Shown here: positions 1 through 9,298 of the stretch, in pieces
How positions within the stretch are numbered: position 1 is the first letter of the stretch
Layout: every line of letters begins with the position of its first letter
Source of the DNA: Owenweeksia sp.
GTDB taxonomy: Bacteria > Bacteroidota > Bacteroidia > Flavobacteriales > Schleiferiaceae
Reading direction: 5' to 3'
Assembly (NCBI GenBank): GCA_028277105.1
Contig: JANQHO010000141.1
Span: 35,836-99,835 of the forward strand
DNA length: 64,000 nucleotides
Program-made: the position numbers and the translations under genes
Notes under the pieces: generated by a model
Databases searched by the model: none
Seen by the model: only the letters and a program-made list of their open reading frames with translations
What the model was told of the DNA's origin: nothing

Positions 1-1835
1 GCCGTTTGAACGGTAATTTCCACTATTTCCTCTACAGTAGGGTTTTCGTTGATAGTAGTATCAGTAAAGAACATAGGCCCTCGCTTGGTAAGCAGAATAT
101 ACATGCCTGCTATTTTCTTAGTTCCGGCTTGAGTTCCTGTCATCTCAAAAACGGGTTTGATCACCTCTGTGTATTTGCGGGTAGAACCCGATACAAAACC
201 ATCGGCATCTCCTGCCTCAACCATAGCTGTACCAAAGTAATTGCGATCCTTCATTTTTTTAATGGCATCATAGTAAGTAATACCTTTCCTCTTGCGCTTT
301 TCGTACAATATGCCGGCATACCTTTGCAGCCTTTTGTCGGTGTAGGGATCAATGATCGGTAAGTTTTCGATACCCAGGTTATTTTCTTCGATCAACTGTT
401 GGATTTTTTCCTTGTTACCCAAAAGGATAGGTTGAGCCAGCCCATCTTCAACAATAATCTGTGCGGCCTTGAGTACTTTGTAATTATCGCCTTCGGCTAA
501 AATGATACGCTGCGGATTTAGCCTTGCTTTTTCCTGAGCCAGGCGGATAAATTTATCATCGCGTCCTAATCGCTTGATGAGTTCATCCTTGTATTTATCC
601 CAGCTTTCGATAGGTTTCCGGGCTATGCCTGATTCCATGGCCGCTTTAGCTACGGCCGGTGCAACAGTATAGATCAGGCGTGGGTCAAAAGGTTTAGGGA
701 TGATATAATCCTTTCCAAAACTCAAATTGGTTTTATTGTAGGCCAAATTCACAATTTCAGGCACGGGCTCTTTGGCCAGGCTGGCAATAGCTTTTACGGC
801 TGCCAGTTTCATGTTTTCGTTTATCTTTCTGGCTCTTACATCCAAAGCTCCCCTGAAGATAAAGGGAAAGCCCAGTACGTTATTAACTTGGTTGGGATTA
901 TCAGAACGCCCGGTAGCCATGATGATATCATCGCGGGCAGCAATAGCTTCTTTATAACTTATCTCAGGCTCGGGATTGGCCAATGCAAATACGATGGGAT
1001 CCTGAGCCATTGATCTGACCATAGCCTGATTGAGTATCCCTCCCTTTGAAAGCCCCACAAAGACATCGGCTTCTTTAATTACTTCTTCCAGTTGTTCCAG
1101 TTCGGTTTCCCTGATAAAATCCTTTTTTTCTTCCGAGAGGTCTTTTCTTTTGTGATTAATAACCCCTTTACTGTCCAGCATAACCAGGTTTTCCGGGGTA
1201 ACACCACAGGAAATAAATATACGGGCACAACTGATGGCACTGGCCCCGGCTCCGTTAAAAACTACCTTGATTTTTTTGATATCCTTTTTTACAATATCGA
1301 GAGCGTTGAGTAAAGCAGCCCCAGTGATAATAGCAGTTCCATGCTGGTCGTCATGCATAACCGGGATACCCATTTCATCCTTTAGCCGTTGTTCTATATA
1401 GAAGCAATCAGGGGCTTTTATGTCTTCCAGATTAATGCCTCCAAAAGTGGGTTCGAGGGCCTTCACAGCATTTATGAATTTTTCGGGATCAGCAGCATCT
1501 AGTTCGAGGTCAAAAACATCGATATCAGCAAATATTTTAAAGAGCACTCCTTTGCCTTCCATAACGGGTTTTGAGGCTTCAGGCCCAATATTTCCTAGCC
1601 CCAGAACAGCAGTTCCGTTGGAGATAACCCCCACGAGGTTGCCTTTTGCAGTATAGCTGTAAACCTTTTCGGGTTGGTCTTTTATTGCCATACAGGGTTC
1701 TGCTACCCCGGGAGAATAAGCAATGGAAAGGTCGCGTTGGCTATTACTCGGTTTTGAAGGGATCACTTCAATCTTGCCAGGCCGGCCTTCGCTGTGATAA
1801 TCAAGTATATCTTGCCGTTTGGATTTTTTGGGCAT
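1..1835 (-). CDS. maeB: NADP-dependent malic enzyme with phosphotransacetylase-like domain, 3' end cut by window
   Basis: Oxidative decarboxylation of malate to pyruvate, giving NADPH, in the cytoplasm. The ATG is at 1835 and the protein begins [14 protein letters not shown], followed by [11 protein letters not shown], a signature of the malic-enzyme N-terminal domain. Around residues 65-90 is the stretch [19 protein letters not shown], typical of bacterial malic enzymes. About residue 443 the sequence PQRIILAEG marks the start of a phosphotransacetylase-like domain, as in MaeB proteins of about 760 residues. About 611 codons are in the window, so roughly the last 150 residues are missing. 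The PTA-like domain in this family is usually regulatory (acetyl-CoA sensing) rather than catalytic; that is family knowledge. The reading frame is open to the window edge. Confidence 0.93.
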   Translation of the reverse strand, partial: MPKKSKRQDILDYHSEGRPGKIEVIPSKPSNSQRDLSIAYSPGVAEPCMAIKDQPEKVYSYTAKGNLVGVISNGTAVLGLGNIGPEASKPVMEGKGVLFKIFADIDVFDLELDAADPEKFINAVKALEPTFGGINLEDIKAPDCFYIEQRLKDEMGIPVMHDDQHGTAIITGAALLNALDIVKKDIKKIKVVFNGAGASAISCARIFISCGVTPENLVMLDSKGVINHKRKDLSEEKKDFIRETELEQLEEVIKEADVFVGLSKGGILNQAMVRSMAQDPIVFALANPEPEISYKEAIAARDDIIMATGRSDNPNQVNNVLGFPFIFRGALDVRARKINENMKLAAVKAIASLAKEPVPEIVNLAYNKTNLSFGKDYIIPKPFDPRLIYTVAPAVAKAAMESGIARKPIESWDKYKDELIKRLGRDDKFIRLAQEKARLNPQRIILAEGDNYKVLKAAQIIVEDGLAQPILLGNKEKIQQLIEENNLGIENLPIIDPYTDKRLQRYAGILYEKRKRKGITYYDAIKKMKDRNYFGTAMVEAGDADGFVSGSTRKYTEVIKPVFEMTGTQAGTKKIAGMYILLTKRGPMFFTDTTINENPTVEEIVEITVQT

Positions 1836-1890
1836 AAGCAGGGTTTTTGCTTGGGGAAGCTAAAGGTAAATCAAACTGTAGGAATTAGGC

Positions 1891-3084
1891 TTAGTATAGA
1901 AAATTATTATAAGGAAAGCGCGTAGCATGTAGTTCAGCTACCATTTCATAAAGGCGGTTTTTCAACTCTTCGACATTCTCCTTTTGAGTGGCCGAGATGA
2001 AAACAACATTATTGCCTGTTTTAGCAATCCAGCTTCGTTTCCAGTCATCGAGGTTAAAATTTTCTTTGGAGTAAGGGGAAAGATCCCCTTTTTCGCGTTG
2101 TAGGTAGTTAAAAGCGTCAATTTTATTGAACACCATTAAAGTAGGTTTATCCTGTTTATCTATTTCGGCAATAGTTTGATCAACAGTTTCGATGTGCTCT
2201 TCAAAATTGGGATGGGAAATATCCACCACGTGTACCAATACATCTGCTTCCCTTACTTCATCCAGGGTTGATTTAAATGATTCTACCAACTGGGTGGGTA
2301 GCTTGCGAATAAACCCCACAGTATCGGTGAGTAAAAAGGGCAGGTTTTCGATCACTACTTTCCTAACGGTAGTATCGAGGGTAGCAAAGAGTTTATTTTC
2401 GGCAAACACCTCTGATTTACTGAGTAAATTCATAATGGTGCTTTTACCTACATTGGTGTATCCTACCAGTGCTACCCTGATCAGCGAGCCGCGGTTTCCC
2501 CTCTGTACGGCCATTTGCTTATCAATTTTTTTCAGCTTGTCTTTGAGCAACGAAATTTTGTCGCGGATAATCCTGCGGTCGGTTTCGATTTCGCGTTCTC
2601 CCGGTCCTTTCATCCCAATACCTCCTTTTTGTTTGCTGAGGTGAGTCCACATATTAGTAAGGCGGGGCAAAAGGTATTGGTACTGGGCCAGTTCAACCTG
2701 AGTGGCTGCATAAGAGGTTTGGGCACGTGAGGCAAAAATATCGAGTATGAGGTTGGTGCGATCCAAAACCTTACAATTGAAGATAAGCTCTATGTTTTTT
2801 ATTTGTGAGGGGCTCAGCTCATCGTCAAAAATGGCTATGTCTATTTTATTCTCCCGGATATAGCCGGCAATTTCACTGATCTTTCCCGCGCCTAAAAATG
2901 TTTTGGGATTGGGCTGGTTCAACTTTTGGGTAAATCTTTTTACCGTAACAGCCCCGGCCGTATCCGCCAGAAACTCCAGCTCATCCAGGTATTCCACCAA
3001 TTTTTCCTCAGGTTGATACAGATGTATCACCCCAATTAATACGGCAGATTCACGTTTATTTTTTAAGATTTGAGTTTCCGTCAT
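1891..3084 (-). CDS. hflX: GTPase HflX
   Basis: Ribosome-associated GTPase that splits stalled or stressed 70S ribosomes in characterised relatives. The N-terminal HflX domain spans roughly residues 20-110, then comes a helical linker carrying the family signature GGIGMKGPGEREIETDRR. The G domain starts near residue 205 with the P-loop GYTNVGKST, followed by DTVGF (G3) and NKID (G4). The length of 397 residues is normal. It starts 6 bp after the end of the upstream membrane-protein gene on the same strand, so co-transcription is likely. Confidence 0.95.
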   Translation of the reverse strand: MTETQILKNKRESAVLIGVIHLYQPEEKLVEYLDELEFLADTAGAVTVKRFTQKLNQPNPKTFLGAGKISEIAGYIRENKIDIAIFDDELSPSQIKNIELIFNCKVLDRTNLILDIFASRAQTSYAATQVELAQYQYLLPRLTNMWTHLSKQKGGIGMKGPGEREIETDRRIIRDKISLLKDKLKKIDKQMAVQRGNRGSLIRVALVGYTNVGKSTIMNLLSKSEVFAENKLFATLDTTVRKVVIENLPFLLTDTVGFIRKLPTQLVESFKSTLDEVREADVLVHVVDISHPNFEEHIETVDQTIAEIDKQDKPTLMVFNKIDAFNYLQREKGDLSPYSKENFNLDDWKRSWIAKTGNNVVFISATQKENVEELKNRLYEMVAELHATRFPYNNFLY

Positions 3085-3090
3085 AGAAAA

Positions 3091-3525
3091 TTAGCCTATC
3101 CAAGCATCCCAGGGAATGCGAGACAAAGCCAGGAGCAGCCCTATAATATAGAAAACAGACAGGGTTCTGAACTTTTTCGCGGGCTCATTGCTTCTTTTGG
3201 CTTTAGAATACCCAATAGTAACCAATACAACCGCTAATATCATAACACTGATGTGTTCTACCGCATAAAAGCGGTTTATACTGTCAGACATTACTTCACC
3301 ACTTTTTAAAGCGGTTTTAACTACCGGGCTGATAAAGTACAAGACAAGGCCGAATACAAGCTGCAAATGAACTAACGTAATGGTAATCAGCGCCAGCCTT
3401 TTATCTCCACCGGTAAAGCTTTTCTTTTGAGCAGCTTTAGCCAGGAAAACGATCACTGAAAGTAACAACAACAGCAAGACTAAATAAGCCGAATAGGAAT
3501 GCAGGTGTTTAAAACCGGTATACAT
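3091..3525 (-). CDS. Small four-helix membrane protein, cytochrome-b-like
   Basis: A 144-residue integral membrane protein with four hydrophobic segments at roughly residues 12-30, 44-66, 88-108 and 122-140. Histidines lie at or near helix ends (KHLHS at the N-terminus, LVHLQ in helix 2, VEHIS before helix 3). Similar short proteins in Bacteroidota are often labelled cytochrome b. Heme binding is not proven by the sequence. A TAnnTTTG-type -7 box lies 14 bp upstream of the ATG. hflX follows directly. Confidence 0.6.
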   Translation of the reverse strand: MYTGFKHLHSYSAYLVLLLLLLSVIVFLAKAAQKKSFTGGDKRLALITITLVHLQLVFGLVLYFISPVVKTALKSGEVMSDSINRFYAVEHISVMILAVVLVTIGYSKAKRSNEPAKKFRTLSVFYIIGLLLALSRIPWDAWIG

Positions 3526-3539
3526 GGATAGTTTTTAGA

Positions 3540-3547
3540 CAAAGGTA
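3540..3547 (-). promoter_or_regulatory. Bacteroidota-type -7 box for the four-helix membrane protein
   Basis: On the minus strand this reads TACCTTTG, a full match to TAnnTTTG, 14 bp before the start codon at 3525. No clear -33 TTG was seen at the usual spacing. Confidence 0.45.
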
Positions 3548-3551
3548 GCAA

Positions 3552-4055
3552 TTAAGCTATCTCGGAGTCTGTTGAGACTTTACCTTTGTTTTGCAGGCTT
3601 ACCCTTTCCAGGGAATCGACAACGTATCTGAACTTTTTAAGTGGAACAAAGCTAAGATCAAATCTGCGTATTTTTTTTGCTCCGCTATTTGTTTTGAGAT
3701 GAATAATGAGAACTTTTTGGAAAAATCCTTGCTTGATCTCAAAATCGTAAATAATTCTTTTAGGGAATTCGTAACGGGTTTTAGTCTTTCTGTCAAATTT
3801 ATTGAGCAAGCTTACCAATGGGCGGGATTTGATATGGATAATCTCATAATCATCCTCGTAACTGAAGTAATTTACTCTTACTGAAGACAAAGCAATAATA
3901 AAAATTCCACTGATAATTGCCGGGACGTGATTGTTGAAATAGTTGCTTAAATAACCTGGTATTTGTGAGAGGATAATATCGCCTAATAAAACGAGTATTA
4001 AAACAACCAAAACAATCCGAAAGAAAGTAAAAGTTCCTTTATTATTTACAGCCAT
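3552..4055 (-). CDS. Hypothetical membrane protein with two N-terminal helices
   Basis: A 167-residue protein not recognised by family. Two hydrophobic helices (about residues 10-30 and 44-60) precede a mixed, basic soluble part of about 100 residues. That part has alternating hydrophobic positions (YEIIHIKSRPLVSLL, FEIKQGFFQKVLIIHLK), which suggests a beta-rich, PH-like domain as found in small two-helix membrane proteins; this is inference. A good promoter lies just upstream. The next gene downstream starts 27 bp after its stop. Confidence 0.65.
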   Translation of the reverse strand: MAVNNKGTFTFFRIVLVVLILVLLGDIILSQIPGYLSNYFNNHVPAIISGIFIIALSSVRVNYFSYEDDYEIIHIKSRPLVSLLNKFDRKTKTRYEFPKRIIYDFEIKQGFFQKVLIIHLKTNSGAKKIRRFDLSFVPLKKFRYVVDSLERVSLQNKGKVSTDSEIA

Positions 4056-4074
4056 ATTTGAGAAATAGGTCAGG

Positions 4075-4105
4075 CAAATATATAGGGTACAGTCGGTGTA
4101 AGCAA
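4075..4105 (-). promoter_or_regulatory. Bacteroidota-type promoter for the gene starting at 4055
   Basis: On the minus strand TTG (4103-4105) is followed after 20 bp by TATATTTG (4075-4082), which fits the TTG-N(about 20)-TAnnTTTG promoter pattern of Bacteroidota. The start codon lies 19 bp further on. Confidence 0.65.
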
Positions 4106-4219
4106 TGAAATTTACAAATTATTATTAATACTTAATTATCAGTTCAAAGAAAATAGGTAAATGCGAGCACAATATGTTATTGTTTCATAGACTTTTGAAG
4201 GGTAAGGTTGTAAAATATT

Positions 4220-4246
4220 AAAACCCTCAAAAAATTTGAGGGTTTT
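4220..4246 (-). terminator. Hairpin terminator after the coiled-coil lipoprotein gene
   Basis: The inverted repeat AAAACCCTCAAA/TTTGAGGGTTTT with a very short loop is flanked by A and T runs, so it could work on either strand. It follows the stop codon at 4268 of the minus-strand lipoprotein gene by about 20 bp. Confidence 0.75.
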
Positions 4247-4267
4247 AAAGTTTAGCGATATTTTACC

Positions 4268-5137
4268 TTAATCGATAACTATAACCAGATATCTGGTAGT
4301 CTTCCAAAACAGATCGGATTTGATAATCTCAATTGAGGTTACTCTTTCATCTTCTTTGCCCCATTGGTAGCTGCCTGAAGGGTGACTACTGATGAGCTTT
4401 ACATCTTTTTCATCAGCATCAAGAGGGATGCTATTGGTTTTAGTGATGTCAATGCGGGTAAAGTATTCCTTGTTAAAGTCATCCGCCAGAGTTTTGGTAC
4501 GGCCTATGCCTATGAGCCCACCCTTTTTATCTACCACTTCATTTTCTTCAAGGTCTTCAAAGCTGCCAATAGCATAATAAGCCGTGTTGAGTTCTTCGGT
4601 CTGTTCTTTTATTTTTTGCTGCTTTAAGCGGTTCTCTTCTTTCACAGAAGCCAGGTTAGCATTAAGCTTTTCCATTTCAAAATTCATGGAAGCTAAATTT
4701 TCCTTGAGTTGCAGAACTTGTTGGTCTTTTTCTTCAATCTGATTGTTGAGGTTTGCTACCAGCTTTTTGAACTTGCCTACTTCATAGCTATAGCGGCCAA
4801 TCTTTTCATTCAGTTTGGCAATGGTTTCTTTGTTTTCCGATAGCAGGCTGTTTATAGCCTCTACATCGTTTAATATTGACTCTTCTGCATTGGTTGAGCT
4901 TTCTACACCTCCTTCGGCAGCTACCTGTATTGATTCTTCTCTCTGGCGTATGGAGGCAAGATTTTCCTGGATAATAGTAAATGATTCAAAATAGTCGCTT
5001 AGTAGAGAGTCTAACTCATTCTTTTCCTGAGAGAGTTCTTTATTCTCTTGTGTGAGACGGGCATTTTCCTTTTTCAATTCGCCATTACAGGCGATGATAA
5101 ATGGAATTGAGACCAGGGCAATTAAGAGTTTTTTCAT
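4268..5137 (-). CDS. Coiled-coil lipoprotein of unknown function
   Basis: A 289-residue protein. The signal peptide MKKLLIALVSIPFIIAC ends in a lipobox-like cysteine, so it is probably a membrane-anchored lipoprotein. From about residue 20 to 200 it is almost entirely coiled coil, rich in K, E, N, Q and L, with long heptad stretches. The last 80 residues form a small globular domain containing a short RTKTLADDF stretch. The arrangement (lipid anchor, long coil, small C-terminal domain) suggests a periplasmic spacer or envelope adaptor. No specific function can be assigned. It stands as a single gene followed by a hairpin terminator. Confidence 0.75.
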   Translation of the reverse strand: MKKLLIALVSIPFIIACNGELKKENARLTQENKELSQEKNELDSLLSDYFESFTIIQENLASIRQREESIQVAAEGGVESSTNAEESILNDVEAINSLLSENKETIAKLNEKIGRYSYEVGKFKKLVANLNNQIEEKDQQVLQLKENLASMNFEMEKLNANLASVKEENRLKQQKIKEQTEELNTAYYAIGSFEDLEENEVVDKKGGLIGIGRTKTLADDFNKEYFTRIDITKTNSIPLDADEKDVKLISSHPSGSYQWGKEDERVTSIEIIKSDLFWKTTRYLVIVID

Positions 5138-5236
5138 GGCTACAGTTATTAATGAGTTTCAATAATAATTAGAATTCCAGACCTAATGCAAATAAGACCA
5201 ATAAATTTTCATTAAAGATAAAAAAGAGAGAGGGGG

Positions 5237-6889
5237 CTATTTTGTATTAAGCTGATTTTTAAGGTAATAATTAATAAGGCCCCTGGTTGAGCTATCGTGT
5301 TGGGGAGCTTGTTTATTGTCTTTGAGTATAGGCAGGATATCACCCGCCAATTTTTTGCCTAACTCTACCCCCCACTGGTCGAAGGAAAAGATATTCCAGA
5401 TGACCCCCTGAACGAAAATTTTATGTTCGTAGCAAGCTATAAGTTTGCCAATAGTTTCGGGATCGGGAAGAGAAGCGAGAATCGTAGTGGTTGGCTTGTT
5501 TCCTTTAAAGATGCGATACACTGCTTGTTTTTTATACAGTTTGTCCTCTTTATTAAGACCGGTTTCGGCTATAATCTCATCAGCGCTTTTACCTTTCATC
5601 AAGGCTTCGGTTTGGGCAAAGAAATTGGCCATTAATATATGGTGCTGGCTTTGTTCATAGTGCGAATTACAGAAGCCAATAAAATCACAGGGGATAAACC
5701 TGGTACCCTGATGGATCAGTTGAAAGAAGGCATGTTGCCCGTTAGTCCCTGGTTCACCCCAAATTACCGGGCCGGTATGATAGTTTACCTCTATGCCCTC
5801 ACGGCTGATATATTTTCCGTTACTTTCCATATTTGCCTGCTGGAAATAACTGGCAAAATGGCTGAGGTTCTGGTAATAAGGAATGATGGCTTCGGTTTCT
5901 GCCCCCAGGAAGTTGGTATTCCATATTCCTATGGCAGCCATTAGCATAGGAATATTTTCTGAGAATTCGCTCTTTCTGAAGTGTTCATCCATGCGGTGGG
6001 CTCCTTTTAACAATTTTTCAAAATTGTTATATCCCAAGCCGCAGCAGAGGGACAAACCTATAGCTGACCACAAGGAGTAGCGTCCGCCTACCCAATCCCA
6101 GAAAACAAACATGTTTCCTGGATCAATGCCAAATGCTTTTACTTTATTAACATTGGTAGAAACAGCTACAAAATGAGCGGGGATATCTTCCTCTGAAGCG
6201 GTTTGTACAAACCAGTTTTTAGCTGCGCGGGCATTAGCCATGGTTTCCTGGGTGGTAAACGATTTGGAAGCTATGATAAAAAGGGTAGTTTCAGGCTTTA
6301 ATTTTTTAGTAGTTTCGGCAAGGTGGGCTCCATCTACATTTGAGACAAAGTGACAATTGATATGAGGTATATGGTAAGGCCTCAGAGCTTCATAAACCAT
6401 CAGAGGCCCCAGGTCTGAGCCACCAATACCAATATTTACTACGTCAGTAATAGGTTGACCGGTATAACCTTTCCATTCTCCGGAGATCAGCCTAGCAGAA
6501 AAGGCTTTCATCTTAGATTGTACTTTCTTTATATCGGGCATTACATCTTTGCCATCGGTGAGAACTACCTCTCCGGTGAAATTTCGCAAAGCAGTATGTA
6601 AAACAGCCCGGTTTTCTGTTTCATTTATCCGTTCTCCGGCAAACATGCTTTCAATAGCTTCTTGCACTTTGCACTCTTTCATCAAATCGTTGAGTAAATT
6701 CAGAGTAGTAGTGGTAATAAGATTTTTGGAAAAGTCAAAAAGTATATCGTCCATAGTGAGCGACAGCTTCTTGAAACGAAGGGGCTCGTTAAAAAAAAGT
6801 GACCTTAGTTTTAAACTGTTGAATTCTTCTTTGTGTTGATATAATTTTTTCCAGGCATTAGTAGTGCTTGGGTCAATTTTTTGGAGCAT
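5237..6889 (-). CDS. pgi: Glucose-6-phosphate isomerase
   Basis: Interconverts glucose 6-phosphate and fructose 6-phosphate in the cytoplasm. The 550-residue length is normal for the long bacterial/eukaryotic type. Signatures seen: [12 protein letters not shown] (sugar-phosphate loop), [18 protein letters not shown] (PGI signature 1), MESNGK and [16 protein letters not shown] with the catalytic glutamate and histidine regions. The C-terminal [10 protein letters not shown] is also characteristic. It is transcribed alone from a recognisable promoter. Confidence 0.97.
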   Translation of the reverse strand: MLQKIDPSTTNAWKKLYQHKEEFNSLKLRSLFFNEPLRFKKLSLTMDDILFDFSKNLITTTTLNLLNDLMKECKVQEAIESMFAGERINETENRAVLHTALRNFTGEVVLTDGKDVMPDIKKVQSKMKAFSARLISGEWKGYTGQPITDVVNIGIGGSDLGPLMVYEALRPYHIPHINCHFVSNVDGAHLAETTKKLKPETTLFIIASKSFTTQETMANARAAKNWFVQTASEEDIPAHFVAVSTNVNKVKAFGIDPGNMFVFWDWVGGRYSLWSAIGLSLCCGLGYNNFEKLLKGAHRMDEHFRKSEFSENIPMLMAAIGIWNTNFLGAETEAIIPYYQNLSHFASYFQQANMESNGKYISREGIEVNYHTGPVIWGEPGTNGQHAFFQLIHQGTRFIPCDFIGFCNSHYEQSQHHILMANFFAQTEALMKGKSADEIIAETGLNKEDKLYKKQAVYRIFKGNKPTTTILASLPDPETIGKLIACYEHKIFVQGVIWNIFSFDQWGVELGKKLAGDILPILKDNKQAPQHDSSTRGLINYYLKNQLNTK

Positions 6890-6906
6890 ATTAGCAGCTT
6901 TGGGGA

Positions 6907-6933
6907 CAAAAATAATTTTTCAGTCCTTTGCAA
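6907..6933 (-). promoter_or_regulatory. Promoter of pgi
   Basis: On the minus strand TTG (6931-6933), a 16-bp spacer and TATTTTTG (6907-6914) match the Bacteroidota promoter pattern with a slightly short spacer. The pgi start codon is 17 bp downstream. Confidence 0.5.
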
Positions 6934-6966
6934 GCGTTTTTCTTAATTAAATAATAAGTATTCAGG

Positions 6967-8073
6967 ATGGGAGGATCCCCTGTTAGTCTGAGGTTTTCAA
7001 GAGCGGGCAAAGAATCATTTAACAAAATAGTCAGTGCTAGGGTAAGGGCCTATTTTGAACAAAACAATATCACTACAAAAGCTAATGCCGTAATGGTAAT
7101 CAAAACCATTATAATGACATTGATCTATGTAGGGCCGCTCTTAACAATGTTAATAGCTGATACAGGCGTAATTTTAACTCAAGTACTTTTTTTGGTAATG
7201 GGTATGGGTATGGCAGGTGTGGGCATGAGTGTGATGCATGATGCTAATCACGGAGCCTACAGCCGTTATAATTGGGTGAATAAACTGATAGGTTCCAGTA
7301 TTTATTTTATCAGTGGTAATGTTACAACCTGGAAGGTACAGCACAATATCATGCATCACACTTTTACCAATGTGGAAGGGCACGATGAAGATATTGACTC
7401 CAGTGGCTTGCTGAGGCTACATCCTTCCCAGGAGTGGAAACCTGTATTTCGTTATCAGGTTTGGTACGGCCCTATCCTTTATGGCTTGATGACCTTAAAC
7501 TGGGTGGCTTTTAAAGATTTTAAGCAGTTGCTGGATTATCGTAAAAGAGGAGTAGGAGGGGTGCAAAAGCTCTCTATGAAGAAAGAGTGGTTTATACTGA
7601 TCGCTTCCAAAGCTATTTATTTTTTCATCTTTCTGGCTTTACCAATAATCATTATGAGTATTAGCTGGTACTGGGTAGTTTTGGGTTTCATCATTATGCA
7701 TTTTATTTCAGGAGTAGTGTTGAGCTTTATTTTCCAACTGGCTCATGTTGTGGGTGAAGTAGATAATCCTGCAGCACCTGAAAGCGGTAAGATCGAAGAT
7801 GAATGGATGGAACACCAGCTGCGGACAACGGCTAATTTTTCTCCAAATTCAAAATGGATAGGCTGGTATGTAGGAGGATTAAATCACCAAATAGAACACC
7901 ACCTGTTTCCCAATATATGCCATGTTCACTATCCGGCTATTGCCAAGATAGTTAAGAAAACAGCCGATGAATTTGGCTTACCCTATCACGAGCAACCTAA
8001 TTTTTTGAAAGCTCTGCGCTCCCATTTTAAATTTCTCATTGAGATGGGCAGGCCGCCTTTGGCTATCCGTTAA
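6967..8073 (+). CDS. Membrane fatty-acid desaturase (acyl-lipid/acyl-CoA type)
   Basis: An oxygen-dependent di-iron desaturase that puts double bonds into acyl chains in the inner membrane. Three histidine boxes are present in the expected order: HDANHG (about residues 91-96), HNIMHH (about 126-131) and NHQIEHH (about 306-312). The Q-x-x-H-H form of the third box is that of front-end/linoleoyl-CoA-type desaturases. Hydrophobic segments lie before the first box and between the second and third. The 3' end overlaps the convergent Nfu-type gene by 11 bp. Confidence 0.9.
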   Translation: MGGSPVSLRFSRAGKESFNKIVSARVRAYFEQNNITTKANAVMVIKTIIMTLIYVGPLLTMLIADTGVILTQVLFLVMGMGMAGVGMSVMHDANHGAYSRYNWVNKLIGSSIYFISGNVTTWKVQHNIMHHTFTNVEGHDEDIDSSGLLRLHPSQEWKPVFRYQVWYGPILYGLMTLNWVAFKDFKQLLDYRKRGVGGVQKLSMKKEWFILIASKAIYFFIFLALPIIIMSISWYWVVLGFIIMHFISGVVLSFIFQLAHVVGEVDNPAAPESGKIEDEWMEHQLRTTANFSPNSKWIGWYVGGLNHQIEHHLFPNICHVHYPAIAKIVKKTADEFGLPYHEQPNFLKALRSHFKFLIEMGRPPLAIR

Positions 8074-8704
8074 CGGCTTCTACTGTTTTTATCTGACCCG
8101 GTAGCATCTGGTTCAATAAATTCTGTATACCTTGTTTGAGGGTCATAGTGGAAGATGGGCAACCGGAACAGGCGCCTTGTAGTAATACTTTTACGGTTCC
8201 TGCATCATAATTGAGGAACTTAATATTACCACCATCCTGCTCTACGGCAGGTCTTACGTACTCGTCCAGCAAAGAGTTGATTTTGTGATCCATATCCGTC
8301 CAGTCTGATGAAAGCTTTTCTTCCGGATGAATACTGCTGGAAAGTGTGCTGCTTTCTGGAGTATTTTCGGGTACTGAGTTAGCAGAAACTGTTGTGAGTA
8401 CCTCTTTGCCACTTGCGAGGTGATCACGTACCATTTCCCTGATCTCGAGAGTAACGTCTTCCCATTCTACTATGTCGTATTTAGTAAGGGCCAGGTAGTT
8501 GCTACTGATGAATACTTCCTTGATAAAAGGATAATGGAACAAGCGGGTAGCCAGAGGAGAGGCTTTGGCTTCTTCTATATTTTTGAACTCTATATTATCG
8601 ATCTCAATCAGGCGTTTGTTGGCAACAAACTTCAGCACTGCGGGATTAGGGGTAGATTCTGCATATACACTAACCGGAACTTTCTTTGCTTCCATCTCCT
8701 TCAA
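8063..8704 (-). CDS. Nfu-type iron-sulfur cluster carrier (NifU N-like and C-terminal domains)
   Basis: Carries or delivers Fe-S clusters to target proteins. The N-terminal half begins with AESTPNPAVLKFV, typical of the Nfu N-terminal domain, and the C-terminal half is the NifU-like domain with the cluster-binding pair GACSGC (Cys179 and Cys182 of 213) after VRPAVEQDGG. A linker rich in S, P and E (about residues 110-130) joins them. An alternative start is the ATG three codons downstream. The gene is divergent from the gamma-carbonic anhydrase and convergent with the desaturase. Confidence 0.93.
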   Translation of the reverse strand: MKEMEAKKVPVSVYAESTPNPAVLKFVANKRLIEIDNIEFKNIEEAKASPLATRLFHYPFIKEVFISSNYLALTKYDIVEWEDVTLEIREMVRDHLASGKEVLTTVSANSVPENTPESSTLSSSIHPEEKLSSDWTDMDHKINSLLDEYVRPAVEQDGGNIKFLNYDAGTVKVLLQGACSGCPSSTMTLKQGIQNLLNQMLPGQIKTVEAVNG

Positions 8705-8711
8705 TTTTTGA

Positions 8712-8758
8712 CAAAGATAAGGGCTCCATACAAAGCCATTAATATCTCATTACTTTTG
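8712..8758. promoter_or_regulatory. Divergent -7 boxes between the Nfu and carbonic anhydrase genes
   Basis: Minus strand: TATCTTTG (8712-8719), 7 bp before the Nfu start. Plus strand: TACTTTTG (8751-8758), 27 bp before the carbonic anhydrase ATG. Both fully match TAnnTTTG. Clear -33 TTG elements were not found. Confidence 0.45.
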
Positions 8759-8785
8759 TTTCTATCCTTATCAATATATCTGATT

Positions 8786-9298
8786 ATGGCTTTAGTGAAA
8801 TCTGTAAATGGAAAATCACCTCGTATGGGCGAAGACTGTTTCATTGCCGAAAATGCTACTATAGTAGGTGACGTTAGCATGGGAAACCAGTGTAGTATTT
8901 GGTTTAATACTGTAATAAGGGGGGACGTACACTACATAAAAATGGGTAACAAAGTCAATGTGCAAGACAATGCCACTTTGCATTGTACTTATCTCAAGGC
9001 TCCCTTGAATATAGGAGATAATGTAAGTATAGGGCATAATGCCATAGTACATGGCTGTACTTTACACGATAATGTATTGATCGGGATGGGTGCTATAGTA
9101 ATGGACGGAGCGGTAGTGGAAAGTAATTCTATAGTAGCAGCCGGTGCGGTAGTGCTGGAAGGAACCCATATTTCATCGGGAAGTATCTATGCCGGTGTGC
9201 CTGCTAAAAAGGTAAAGGATATAACAGAAGAATTGATAGCCGGGGAAATTGACCGTATTGCCAACAATTATGTTATGTATTCCGGCTGGTTCAAATGA
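8786..9298 (+). CDS. Gamma-carbonic anhydrase family protein (left-handed beta-helix)
   Basis: A 170-residue hexapeptide-repeat protein of the YrdA/PaaY/gamma-carbonic-anhydrase group. I chose the ATG at 8786 (MALVKSVNGKSPRMGEDCF) because the longer open frame upstream runs antisense through the Nfu gene. Imperfect hexapeptide repeats fill the protein. The metal-ligand region shows NATLHC and SIGHNAIVHGCTL, as in family members that bind zinc or iron. The C-terminal amphipathic helix (ELIAGEIDRIANNYVMYS) is typical. Its stop codon directly abuts the stop codon of the convergent S41 peptidase gene. Confidence 0.9.
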   Translation: MALVKSVNGKSPRMGEDCFIAENATIVGDVSMGNQCSIWFNTVIRGDVHYIKMGNKVNVQDNATLHCTYLKAPLNIGDNVSIGHNAIVHGCTLHDNVLIGMGAIVMDGAVVESNSIVAAGAVVLEGTHISSGSIYAGVPAKKVKDITEELIAGEIDRIANNYVMYSGWFK